From contig NZ_JAENHN010000055.1 of assembly GCF_016595795.1 (NCBI RefSeq), forward strand, positions 1 through 64,000: a DNA stretch of 64,000 nt, read 5' to 3'. The notes under the pieces were generated by a model. It was given only the letters and a program-made list of their open reading frames with translations, did no database searches and was not told the DNA's origin. This document shows, piece after piece, positions 54,136 through 62,464 of the stretch. A program made the position numbers and the translations under genes. The stretch's first letter is position 1. Each line of letters opens with the position of its first letter. The stretch is from Clostridium yunnanense (GTDB taxonomy: Bacteria > Bacillota > Clostridia > Clostridiales > Clostridiaceae).

Positions 54136-55290
54136 ATGAAAAATATATTTATAATTGGTTCCAAAGGAATACCAGCCAGATATGGTGGTTTTGAAACTTT
54201 TGTTGACAAGCTTACTGAAAAAAAACAGGCCGATAATATAAAATATCATGTGGCCTGTTTGTCCTATGAAAAAGAAGATGAGTTTGAGTTTAATAAAGCA
54301 AGATGTTTTAACGTTAAGATAAAAAACATTGGTAGTGCATCAGCGATAAGCTACGATATAAAAGCTCTAAATATGTGCTATGATTATATTCAATCAAATG
54401 CACTAAAAGATTGTGTGATTTATATTTTAGCGTGCAGAATTGGACCTTATGTCAATGTAGTGAAAGGAAGATTCGAAAAAGCAGGTATAAAGATATTTGT
54501 AAACCCAGATGGACACGAGTGGAAGAGAAGCAAATGGAGCTGGTATATAAAGATATACTGGAAGATATCAGAAGGACTGATGGTTAAGAACGCTGATTTA
54601 CTTATATGTGATTCGATTGGTATAGAGAATTATATAAAGAGAGATTATAGTAAATATAACCCTAGAACTACTTTTATAGCATATGGGGCAGATATAGAAA
54701 AATCTAAGTTATCAGATAATGATGAAAAATTACTAGATTGGTATAATAAATTTCAAATCAAGAAAGATAATTATTACCTAATAGTTGGACGTTTTGTACC
54801 AGAAAACAATTATGAATTAATGATTAGAGAGTTTATGATAAGTAAGACTGAAAAAGAGTTAGTTATAATAACTAATCATGAACACAATAAGTACTATGAT
54901 CAATTACTTGAGAAAACAAATTTTAAGAAGGATAAGAGAATAAAGTTTGTAGGAACAGTATATGATCAGGAATTATTAAAGAAGATAAGAGAAAATGCTT
55001 TTGCATACTTGCATGGACATGAAGTTGGTGGTACTAATCCATCTTTGTTAGAAGCTTTAGCAAGCACAAAAGTAAATTTATTATTAGATGTTGTGTTTAA
55101 TAAAGAAGTTGGAGCTGATGGAGCTCTTTACTTTGGTAAAGGTGAAGGTAACTTATCTAATACTATAGATAGTTTAGATTCGTTAGATGTTGAAAGAATA
55201 AATGAGTTAGATAGGAAGTCTGAAGACAGAATAAAATCATCATATTCTTGGGAAAAGATTGTTGATGAGTATGAAGGAATATTTCTATAA
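54136..55290 (+). CDS. Glycosyltransferase of the DUF1972/GT4 rhamnosyltransferase-like group
   Basis: A GT-B fold glycosyltransferase of 384 residues. The N-terminal block FIIGSKGIPARYGGFETFVDKL is the DUF1972 signature found in Cps2T-like beta-1,4-rhamnosyltransferases, which usually add the second sugar of a repeat unit. NPDGHEWKRSKWS and the C-terminal AYLHGHEVGGTNPSLLEAL complete the pattern. AGGTGG precedes the ATG, 14 bases after the dehydrogenase gene. It is cytoplasmic and peripheral to the membrane. The family is clear; the sugar transferred is not. Confidence 0.88.
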   Translation: MKNIFIIGSKGIPARYGGFETFVDKLTEKKQADNIKYHVACLSYEKEDEFEFNKARCFNVKIKNIGSASAISYDIKALNMCYDYIQSNALKDCVIYILACRIGPYVNVVKGRFEKAGIKIFVNPDGHEWKRSKWSWYIKIYWKISEGLMVKNADLLICDSIGIENYIKRDYSKYNPRTTFIAYGADIEKSKLSDNDEKLLDWYNKFQIKKDNYYLIVGRFVPENNYELMIREFMISKTEKELVIITNHEHNKYYDQLLEKTNFKKDKRIKFVGTVYDQELLKKIRENAFAYLHGHEVGGTNPSLLEALASTKVNLLLDVVFNKEVGADGALYFGKGEGNLSNTIDSLDSLDVERINELDRKSEDRIKSSYSWEKIVDEYEGIFL

Positions 55291-55328
55291 TTTTAATTTA
55301 GTTAAATATAGAAGTTACGGAGGTACTG

Positions 55329-56498
55329 GTGAAATATATATATATTGTATATAAGGAAGAGAATTTATCTGTTTTTGAATCACAGGTGTTGAAGTTTTTG
55401 CGGATTCTTAAAAATGATTTTGGAAGGGATATCCTTTTAATTGTTGTAAAGAATAAAAAAACTAAAGAAAATGAGCTTAAGAGTAAAATTGAGAAATATA
55501 TTAAATCTAGTTACATGGTGATAGAAGAAAGTTCACCTTTATTGTATAGTAAGTGGAGAAAAACAATATTTAGGTATTTTGAGCATAGTGATTGGGAGAA
55601 TGAGAAGATAGTAGTACACGCTAGATCCTCTAAGGCAACAGTGCTTGGATATGAGTTGAAAAGGGTGTTTAAAAATTGTGTCTTGATTTTTGATAATAGA
55701 GGAATTCCTTTAGAAGAAATTGATTTGATGATAAAAGATAGCAAGAAAATAAAAGAAAAGATTAAGTTACAAGTAAGTAAAGTTTTTTTTGCAATATGTC
55801 AAAAGGTTGCGGCAAAAAATAGTGATTGCTATATTTTTGTTACAAATAATTTAAGGAAGTACATGATCCAGAAGCATGGGTATAGTGAATCTAAGGATTA
55901 TCTAATCATCCCAACTTCAATTGATTTGAAAGAAGTTTCTGAGAATATTAATAGTGTTAAGGATTTGAATTCATATATATATATAGGAAGTAACGACTGT
56001 TGGCAAAATGGGGAGTTGATTTTTAAACTATTTAAAGAAATAGAAAAAAGAAATTCAGAATCTAAATTTATTATTTTAAGTAAGGATTACAATGAATTTT
56101 CAAAGTTGAATTCTACTTATAAGTTGAAAAATATAACTTTTAATTCAGCTACTCATAAAGAGACTCTAGAAATTTTATCTAGGTGTGGGTATGGTGTTAT
56201 AATTAGAGATGATTCTGTGGTAAACAAGGTATCAAGTCCTACTAAATTGATTGAATATCTTTCTGTTGGGCTGAATGTAATATATAGTGGAAAAATAGGA
56301 ATAGTTGAAGATTTAGTAAATGAATATGGAAAAATAGTAAGCAATAGACTTATAAATTTAGATATAAATAATATGGAGTCAGTATTGGTTGGAAAATTAG
56401 AAAATGAATCTAGTAGCATTAAAGATGAAAAGTTTATAGATTATTTTTCATGGGATGAGAATGTAAAAAAAATAATTGATAAAATAAATGATATGTAA
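55329..56498 (+). CDS. Glycosyltransferase, GT-B fold
   Basis: A protein of 389 residues with a GT4-like C-terminal half: YIYIGSNDCWQNGELIFKLFKEI, then ATHKETLEILSRCGYGVIIRDD and VSSPTKLIEYLSVGLNVIYSG, a binding site of the NDP-sugar type. The N-terminal half is divergent. The start is GTG with GGAGG (55319-55323) just upstream. It lies 38 bases after the DUF1972 enzyme. The specific linkage is unknown. Confidence 0.8.
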   Translation: MKYIYIVYKEENLSVFESQVLKFLRILKNDFGRDILLIVVKNKKTKENELKSKIEKYIKSSYMVIEESSPLLYSKWRKTIFRYFEHSDWENEKIVVHARSSKATVLGYELKRVFKNCVLIFDNRGIPLEEIDLMIKDSKKIKEKIKLQVSKVFFAICQKVAAKNSDCYIFVTNNLRKYMIQKHGYSESKDYLIIPTSIDLKEVSENINSVKDLNSYIYIGSNDCWQNGELIFKLFKEIEKRNSESKFIILSKDYNEFSKLNSTYKLKNITFNSATHKETLEILSRCGYGVIIRDDSVVNKVSSPTKLIEYLSVGLNVIYSGKIGIVEDLVNEYGKIVSNRLINLDINNMESVLVGKLENESSSIKDEKFIDYFSWDENVKKIIDKINDM

Positions 56499-56513
56499 GT
56501 ATTAGGGGAACAA

Positions 56514-57185
56514 ATGGTAAATAAGATTAACTTTAAATTAATGAAAAAATTAGATGTTATTATAATTATTATAAGTACTATAATCAAGGTGATAAGAGGT
56601 GTATTAACTAAGATACTATTGAAAGAATCAAATGGATTGATATTTATTGGTAAAAAGGTTGATATAACACATCATTCTCATATCGTTACTGGCCGTAATG
56701 TTAAATTTGAGGCTTATTCTGAAATACAGGGTCTTTCGGGAAAAGGCATTACCCTTGGGGATAGTGTTACAATTGGCAGAAATGTCATGATTAGACCGTC
56801 TAGTTATTATGGCACTGATCTTGGTGAAGGCTTATTTGTAGGCAACAATTCTTCTATTGGTCCATTCAGTTATATTGGATGTGCAGGATATATACAAATA
56901 GGAAATAATGTTATGTTGGGTCCACGTGTAAGCTTATTTGCTGAAAATCATATATTTTCAGAAGTAAATGAAACCATAAAGACCCAAGGAGTTCAGAGAA
57001 AAGGAATAATAATTGAAGATGATTGCTGGATTGGCAGTGGAGTAATCATATTAGATGGAGTTACGATTGGAAAAGGATCGGTTATTGGAGCTGGTGTACT
57101 GTTAAGCAATGATGTGCCTAAATACAGTATAGTAATAGATAAAAGACAAAAGGATATAAGAAGTAGAATGGAGAAGGAGCTATGA
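56514..57185 (+). CDS. Hexapeptide-repeat acyltransferase
   Basis: A left-handed beta-helix acetyltransferase-like protein of 223 residues. An N-terminal amphipathic or membrane segment (about 13-33, LDVIIIIISTIIKVIRGVLTK) precedes hexapeptide repeats (IGRNVM, IGPFSY, IGNNVM, LGPRVS, IGSGVI, IGKGSV) and the conserved ENH of FAENHIF that usually supplies the catalytic His. It would O-acetylate a sugar of the repeat unit. The stop overlaps the next start by 4 bases. Confidence 0.88.
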   Translation: MVNKINFKLMKKLDVIIIIISTIIKVIRGVLTKILLKESNGLIFIGKKVDITHHSHIVTGRNVKFEAYSEIQGLSGKGITLGDSVTIGRNVMIRPSSYYGTDLGEGLFVGNNSSIGPFSYIGCAGYIQIGNNVMLGPRVSLFAENHIFSEVNETIKTQGVQRKGIIIEDDCWIGSGVIILDGVTIGKGSVIGAGVLLSNDVPKYSIVIDKRQKDIRSRMEKEL

Positions 57186-58339
57186 TTAAGATACTATTCT
57201 TGCATGCTGGTGCTGAAATGTATGGAGCTGATAAAATACTGCTCGAACTTTTGAGTGGATTAGATAAAACTAGGTTTGAACCATATGTAATATTACCTAA
57301 TAATGGACCGCTGTATGAAGAAATTAAGAAGAAAGATATTTATGTTGAAATACGGGAATATCCTATTTTAAGAAGAAAATTTTTCAATCCTTTAGGTATA
57401 GTGAACTATATATCAGGAGTACTTAAATATAACAAAATAATTGAGGGGTTCTGTAAGGAAAAAGCTATTGAAATAATCCATAGTAACACTCTTGCAGTTT
57501 TGGAAGGTGGTTTCGTTGCTAAAAGATTAAAGATTAAACATGTATGGCATGTTCATGAAATAATAATGAAGCCAAAGTTTATGTTTAAGTTGACTAGCTA
57601 TTTACTTAATAAGAATGCAGATGAAATCGTGGTGGTTTCCAATTCAGTTAAAAATCATATTTTAAGATCATGTTTAGTTGATGAAGGAAAGATTAAAACA
57701 ATATATAATGGTGTAGATAATACTAAGTTTAATAAAGAAGCTGAATATGATTATCTACTAAAAGAGTTTAAAGTTGATAAAGATGATATAGTAGTAGGGA
57801 TGGTTGGCAGAATAAACTCATGGAAAGGTCAGAGAGACTTCATATTAGCTATAAAAAAAATAGTTAAAGAACATACGAATATTAAGGCTATACTCATAGG
57901 TGGGGTTTTTGAGGGAGAAGAGTGGAGAGTACAAGAATTAAAAAGATTGATTAAAGATAATAATCTTGAAGATGTTATTATTATGAAAGACTTTAGGAGT
58001 GATGTTACCAATATATATAATTTAATTGATATCTTTGTTCTTCCATCAACTAATCCGGACCCACTTCCAACAGTAGTATTAGAAGCAATGGCTAGTGGAA
58101 AGCCTATTGTGGCATATAGGCACGGAGGGGTTACAGAAATGGTAAGTGAAGGTGCAAATGGGCTATTTGCGGAGGTACTTAATATAGATGATTTAAGTAC
58201 AAAGATATTATATTTGTTAAAAAGACCAGAGGAAAGAGAAGAAATGGGACGCAATTCATTGAATAGACAAAAGAAGATGTTTTCTAAGTCTTCTTTTATA
58301 GACAGCTTTGAGAATCTTTACGAGAAGATACTAAAGTAG
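57182..58339 (+). CDS. Glycosyltransferase family 4 enzyme
   Basis: A GT4 retaining glycosyltransferase of 385 residues. The N-terminal AEMYGADKILLELLSGL is the GPGGAE-like acceptor block; the donor-binding half has VGMVGRINSWKGQRDFILA and the EX7E-type motif in PSTNPDPLPTVVLEAMASGKPIVAY. AAGGAG (57174-57179) lies inside the end of the acyltransferase gene, and the start overlaps its stop. Donor and linkage are unknown. Confidence 0.9.
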   Translation: MIKILFLHAGAEMYGADKILLELLSGLDKTRFEPYVILPNNGPLYEEIKKKDIYVEIREYPILRRKFFNPLGIVNYISGVLKYNKIIEGFCKEKAIEIIHSNTLAVLEGGFVAKRLKIKHVWHVHEIIMKPKFMFKLTSYLLNKNADEIVVVSNSVKNHILRSCLVDEGKIKTIYNGVDNTKFNKEAEYDYLLKEFKVDKDDIVVGMVGRINSWKGQRDFILAIKKIVKEHTNIKAILIGGVFEGEEWRVQELKRLIKDNNLEDVIIMKDFRSDVTNIYNLIDIFVLPSTNPDPLPTVVLEAMASGKPIVAYRHGGVTEMVSEGANGLFAEVLNIDDLSTKILYLLKRPEEREEMGRNSLNRQKKMFSKSSFIDSFENLYEKILK

Positions 58340-58363
58340 TGTTTTTTGATAAAAGGAGAAAAT

Positions 58364-59617
58364 ATGTGGAATAGTGATTCAGAAAATCAGATAATAAATC
58401 CTGTGCTATTTATTTGTGCAGTATTTTTCCCTATTATGCATAACTTAATATTAATTAATCTAGAAAGCCAGTTCAACAAGATATATTTACTAATTAGTAT
58501 GTTCTTATTATTAATATCGCTGATAAAAGTAATAAAAAAGAAATCTTTGCAATTCAATAAATGTATAAAAGTAATTATATATATTGTGGTGTTTATTACA
58601 ATTCAATCAATAGTTACTTTTTTTACAGCGGATAACTTACATCCATTAAGCTATTTAGTGAGGTTTGTTTTCCCGATAAGTGTTTTTATATTTTTATCAA
58701 CAATTCAAAAGTTAACAGTAAACAGATTTGATGTTAATAAAAATACATATGTAATTATCTTAATTATTTATATTTTTATAAATATTTTATGTTTCTATTT
58801 AGAGTATTCTGAGAATCCTATATATATAAAATATATTTTAGGCAAATACTACGAGGTTAGTAAGGGTATGAGGTTTGGAAATATAAGATTCTCTGGAATC
58901 TTTTGTTGGCCTAATGCTTTTGCATATTCTTCAGGTAGTTTATACATAATGTTAGATAAATTTAAAACACTAAGAAAATTAAGATTTTGGCTTTTACCTT
59001 TAATTTTTCTTAGTGGAAATAGAACCGTAATGATTGCCTTATTGCTTTTGGAGTTTTTAACTGTAATAAGTGATAAAGGAAAAAGCACAATAAGAAGAAT
59101 TTTAGTAATAATACTTGGGGTATTATTATTAGTTTTTACTTCTAAGTCATATTTTTATGATTTAGCAATAAGCATAAATAGTGAAATTTTAGCCTATAGC
59201 TCTGATAATTACAGAATTAGTGTACTTAAGCAAAGCTTTGAAATTTTTAAAGAGCATTGGCTTTTTGGAATTGGGTTAGATAGATTTTCTGCATTAGCTG
59301 TTTCTATAAAAAATGCAGACTATTTGGTAAACAATCATTTAGCAAATTTAAATATTATTTTAGCTACATCAGATACGTTTTATACAATAATCTGTGAAGT
59401 GGGAACTTTAGGCATTGTTTTATGGAGTTTAGGTATCTATAGGATATTTAAATTAAATAAAATTATTATAGGAAAGTTTGTATTATTTATTCTAATAGTA
59501 GGGTATTCGGATTCTAATCCGCTATCGAATTATTATACAATTATAAGTTACTTGATTATTATAATAAGTGTTATTAAGGATTCTATAAAGTTAAGCAATG
59601 TAGGTGAAAGTAGTTAG
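58364..59617 (+). CDS. Wzy-like polysaccharide polymerase (O-antigen ligase/polymerase family)
   Basis: An integral membrane protein of 417 residues with about ten hydrophobic helices and one larger external loop (about 260-345) of the Wzy/WaaL type, including LFGIGLDRFSAL. Wzy proteins join lipid-linked repeat units on the outer face of the membrane. A frame from TTG 58346 exists, but AAAAGGAG (58351-58358) lies inside it, so ATG 58364 is the start. Sequence conservation in this family is low; the call rests on topology and on its place in the operon. Confidence 0.82.
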   Translation: MWNSDSENQIINPVLFICAVFFPIMHNLILINLESQFNKIYLLISMFLLLISLIKVIKKKSLQFNKCIKVIIYIVVFITIQSIVTFFTADNLHPLSYLVRFVFPISVFIFLSTIQKLTVNRFDVNKNTYVIILIIYIFINILCFYLEYSENPIYIKYILGKYYEVSKGMRFGNIRFSGIFCWPNAFAYSSGSLYIMLDKFKTLRKLRFWLLPLIFLSGNRTVMIALLLLEFLTVISDKGKSTIRRILVIILGVLLLVFTSKSYFYDLAISINSEILAYSSDNYRISVLKQSFEIFKEHWLFGIGLDRFSALAVSIKNADYLVNNHLANLNIILATSDTFYTIICEVGTLGIVLWSLGIYRIFKLNKIIIGKFVLFILIVGYSDSNPLSNYYTIISYLIIIISVIKDSIKLSNVGESS

Positions 59618-59667
59618 GTTTATTATAAGTTCTTAACTAATAATTAAATGAAATAGGTGGGCTAATA

Positions 59668-60732
59668 ATGTATATGCATATAATGAACAATGAGAAATTC
59701 ACATTACCATATATTAAATTTATAAAAAATAATTTTGATTTTAAAGAACACTTTTTTATAATAGTTGGTTCACAGAAATATTTAAAAGATAATGATTTTA
59801 AGAATGAGAATGTTAAGTTCATTAAAGGAACGATATGTGATTGGATTAAAAATGCTCATTTGATAAAAACGTGTAAATTGGTAATAATACATGGATTTTT
59901 TCAAGGAATTCCGCTTAAAGTATTTCTTTCATTAAATTTAAATGTTTTAAAGAAAGTTAATTGGGTGATTTGGGGTGGAGATTTAAAAAAGAGAAAAAGT
60001 TCGTATAAATTAGTAGAATATATAGATGACTATTTAAAGAAGTTTTCAACTAAAAGATTTGGTTATATATCGACTTTGGTAGAGAATGACTATGATATAG
60101 CTAAAGCTGCTTATATGGTTAGAGGTGAACATAAAAAAGCGATTTATATTAATCCAATAACGTTAAGTTTTTTGGATGATATAAAAAATTCTCATAAAAA
60201 TAGGGAAGATATTATTAATATACAAATAGGTAATTCAGCTGATGCATCTAATAATCATATTGATGCTATAGATAAGTTATCGAAGTATGAAAATCAAAAT
60301 ATTAAGATTTATTGTCCTTTATCTTATGGCGATGTTGAATATGCAAAAGAAGTGATAGAATATGGGAAAAGTAAGTTTAAGGAAAAATTCGTTGCAATTA
60401 CAAATTATATGACTCCAAGGCAATATGGAGAGTTTTTGGGCAAAATAGATATAGCAATATTTAATAATGATAGACAACAAGCTTTAGGTAATATTTTTGC
60501 TTTGGCATATTTAGGAGCTAAAATATATATGAGAGACGATACAACAATGTGGAAAGATCTTGTTCATAATGAAAAATATAAGTTTTATGCAATTAAAGAT
60601 ATCCCTAGTATTAACTTTAATAGTTTTTCTGAAGTGAATAATGAAAGTATTTATAATAATAAAGTCTTAAGCAAATGTAGATTTGATGAAGATTATATAA
60701 AGAAGGTTTGGCAGAATATTCTATTAGATTAG
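59668..60732 (+). CDS. GT56 family glycosyltransferase (WecF-like Fuc4NAc transferase)
   Basis: A cytoplasmic glycosyltransferase of 354 residues. The start YMHIMNNEKFTLPYIKFI, the segment VNWVIWGGDLKK, and the C-terminal GNSADASNNHIDAIDKL, CPLSYGD and NDRQQALGNIFALAYLGAKIYM match the WecF/GT56 family, whose E. coli member moves 4-acetamido-4,6-dideoxygalactose (Fuc4NAc) onto lipid-linked ManNAcA-GlcNAc. The presence of ManNAcA-synthesis genes and an amino-sugar aminotransferase in the same operon fits this. A TDP-4-amino-sugar donor is the inference. It lies 50 bases after the polymerase gene. Confidence 0.85.
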   Translation: MYMHIMNNEKFTLPYIKFIKNNFDFKEHFFIIVGSQKYLKDNDFKNENVKFIKGTICDWIKNAHLIKTCKLVIIHGFFQGIPLKVFLSLNLNVLKKVNWVIWGGDLKKRKSSYKLVEYIDDYLKKFSTKRFGYISTLVENDYDIAKAAYMVRGEHKKAIYINPITLSFLDDIKNSHKNREDIINIQIGNSADASNNHIDAIDKLSKYENQNIKIYCPLSYGDVEYAKEVIEYGKSKFKEKFVAITNYMTPRQYGEFLGKIDIAIFNNDRQQALGNIFALAYLGAKIYMRDDTTMWKDLVHNEKYKFYAIKDIPSINFNSFSEVNNESIYNNKVLSKCRFDEDYIKKVWQNILLD

Positions 60733-60749
60733 TGAAAAGGAGAATTTTT

Positions 60750-61301
60750 GTGAATAGCTTTTATAGTATTGAAGAATTAAAGAAACTTGGATTAAAGAGC
60801 TTCGGCAAAAATGTTTTAATTAGTAAAAAGGCAAGCATATATTCTCCTGAGAAGATAAGTTTGGGTAGTAATGTGAGAATTGATGATTTTTGTATATTAA
60901 GTGGTAATATAATTATGAAAGATTATATACATATAGCCGCTTATTGTGGTTTATTTACAGGTGGATCAGAAATATATATTGATAGTTATACTACAATGTC
61001 GTCAAGGGGTGCGATTTATGCAGTTTCTGATGATTATTCAGGTGAGTATATGACAAATCCAATGATTGACGATAGATTTAGAAATTTATGTGAAAAGCCT
61101 GTTTATATTGGTAAACATGTTATAATTGGTACCAATTCAACAATATTACCAGGTGTAACTATTTCAGAAGGATGTGCTTTTGGGGCGTGTTCTTTAATTT
61201 TAGAAGACTGTGATGAGTGGGGCATATATGTCGGAGTTCCTGTAAGAAGATATAAAGAAAGAATAAAGGATTTACTAAATTATGAATGTTTAATAAATTA
61301 A
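60750..61301 (+). CDS. Hexapeptide-repeat sugar acetyltransferase
   Basis: A left-handed beta-helix acetyltransferase of 183 residues. Hexapeptide turns (ISLGSN, VYIGKHV, IIGTNS, ILPGVT) and a C-terminal VGVPVRRYKER, like the galactoside/serine acetyltransferase pattern GVPAKxI, support the call. A longer frame from 60708 exists, but GTG 60750 is the start: AAAAGGAGA (60736-60743) lies 6 bases before it. Next to the aminotransferase gene, it may N-acetylate the 4-amino sugar (a VioB/WecD-like role) or O-acetylate the polymer. Confidence 0.87.
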   Translation: MNSFYSIEELKKLGLKSFGKNVLISKKASIYSPEKISLGSNVRIDDFCILSGNIIMKDYIHIAAYCGLFTGGSEIYIDSYTTMSSRGAIYAVSDDYSGEYMTNPMIDDRFRNLCEKPVYIGKHVIIGTNSTILPGVTISEGCAFGACSLILEDCDEWGIYVGVPVRRYKERIKDLLNYECLIN

Positions 61302-61324
61302 AATGTAATTAAGAAGGTGAAGTA

Positions 61325-62449
61325 ATGGAAAAATTTGAGCAACCTATACAAGTAACAAAATCATTTTTACCTCCGTTAGATGAATATATTGAAAGTCTCA
61401 AGACGATTTGGGATACAAGATGGATTACTAATAATGGATACTTTCATAATCAACTTCAGAATAGTTTGAAGGAATATCTTAATGTAGAAAACACTACGTT
61501 ATTTACTAACGGACATTTAGCTTTGGATGTGGCTATAAAAGCATTAGGATTAAAAGGTGAAGTCATAACAACTCCTTTTACTTTCGCATCAACAACTCAT
61601 GCAATAGTGATGAATGGATTGACTCCAGTATTTTGTGATATAAATATGGATAACCTCACTATAGATACAAATAAGATAGAGGCGTTAATTACGGAAAATA
61701 CCTGTGCAATTATTCCAGTTCATGTCTTTGGATATCCATGTAATATAGACGAGATAGAAAAAATTGCACATAAATATAATCTTAAGGTAATTTATGATGC
61801 AGCACATGTTTTTGGAGTTGAGGTTAATGGTGTAGGAATAGGTAATTTTGGTGATATATCAATGTTTTCATTACATGCTACTAAAGTATATAATACTATT
61901 GAGGGTGGATTACTTACCTATAATAATGTTATGTATGAGAGGAAGATGAACTTACTTAAGAATTTCGGTATATCTGGATATGAGCAAGTTGAAGAAGTCG
62001 GTCTTAATGCAAAAATGAATGAATTTCAGGCTGCAATGGGATTAATAAATTTAAAGTATGTAGATGGTCAGATTGCAAATAGAAGGAGAATAGCTAAAAT
62101 ATATAGAGAAAATTTGAAAGAAGTATCAGGAATAAGATACCTGAATGATTTGAAAAATGTAAAACACAATTATGCATATTTTCCCATAATTATAGATGAA
62201 ACAAAATTAGGTATTGATAGAAATCAATTGTATGATAGACTAAGAGAATTTAATGTAATTACAAGAAAATACTTCTATCCATTAATTACAGATTTTGATT
62301 GTTATAAAGGTTTGTATAATGATAATGACTTAATGAATGCAAAATATGTAGCCGATAGAGTTCTGACATTACCTATATACGGTGAATTAAGTGAAGAAGA
62401 TGCCTTAAAAATAACTAAGCTAATCAAATTTGTTATAAATTCGTTATAG
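61325..62449 (+). CDS. DegT/DnrJ/EryC1/StrS aminotransferase (VioA/WecE-like)
   Basis: A PLP-dependent sugar aminotransferase of 374 residues. The N-terminal PPLDEYIESLKTIWDTRWIT, TTPFTFASTTHAI, YDAAHVFGVE (PLP-binding Asp) and SLHATKVYNTIEGG with the Schiff-base Lys187 are in the expected order. The N-terminal half is closest, from memory, to VioA-type enzymes that make dTDP-4-amino-4,6-dideoxyglucose; WecE (dTDP-Fuc4N) is the other option. Either product would suit the neighbouring GT56 enzyme. dTDP-glucose synthesis genes (rmlA/rmlB) are not in the window. AAGGTGA precedes the ATG. Confidence 0.88.
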   Translation: MEKFEQPIQVTKSFLPPLDEYIESLKTIWDTRWITNNGYFHNQLQNSLKEYLNVENTTLFTNGHLALDVAIKALGLKGEVITTPFTFASTTHAIVMNGLTPVFCDINMDNLTIDTNKIEALITENTCAIIPVHVFGYPCNIDEIEKIAHKYNLKVIYDAAHVFGVEVNGVGIGNFGDISMFSLHATKVYNTIEGGLLTYNNVMYERKMNLLKNFGISGYEQVEEVGLNAKMNEFQAAMGLINLKYVDGQIANRRRIAKIYRENLKEVSGIRYLNDLKNVKHNYAYFPIIIDETKLGIDRNQLYDRLREFNVITRKYFYPLITDFDCYKGLYNDNDLMNAKYVADRVLTLPIYGELSEEDALKITKLIKFVINSL

Positions 62450-62464
62450 TAAGGAGCTGTAGTT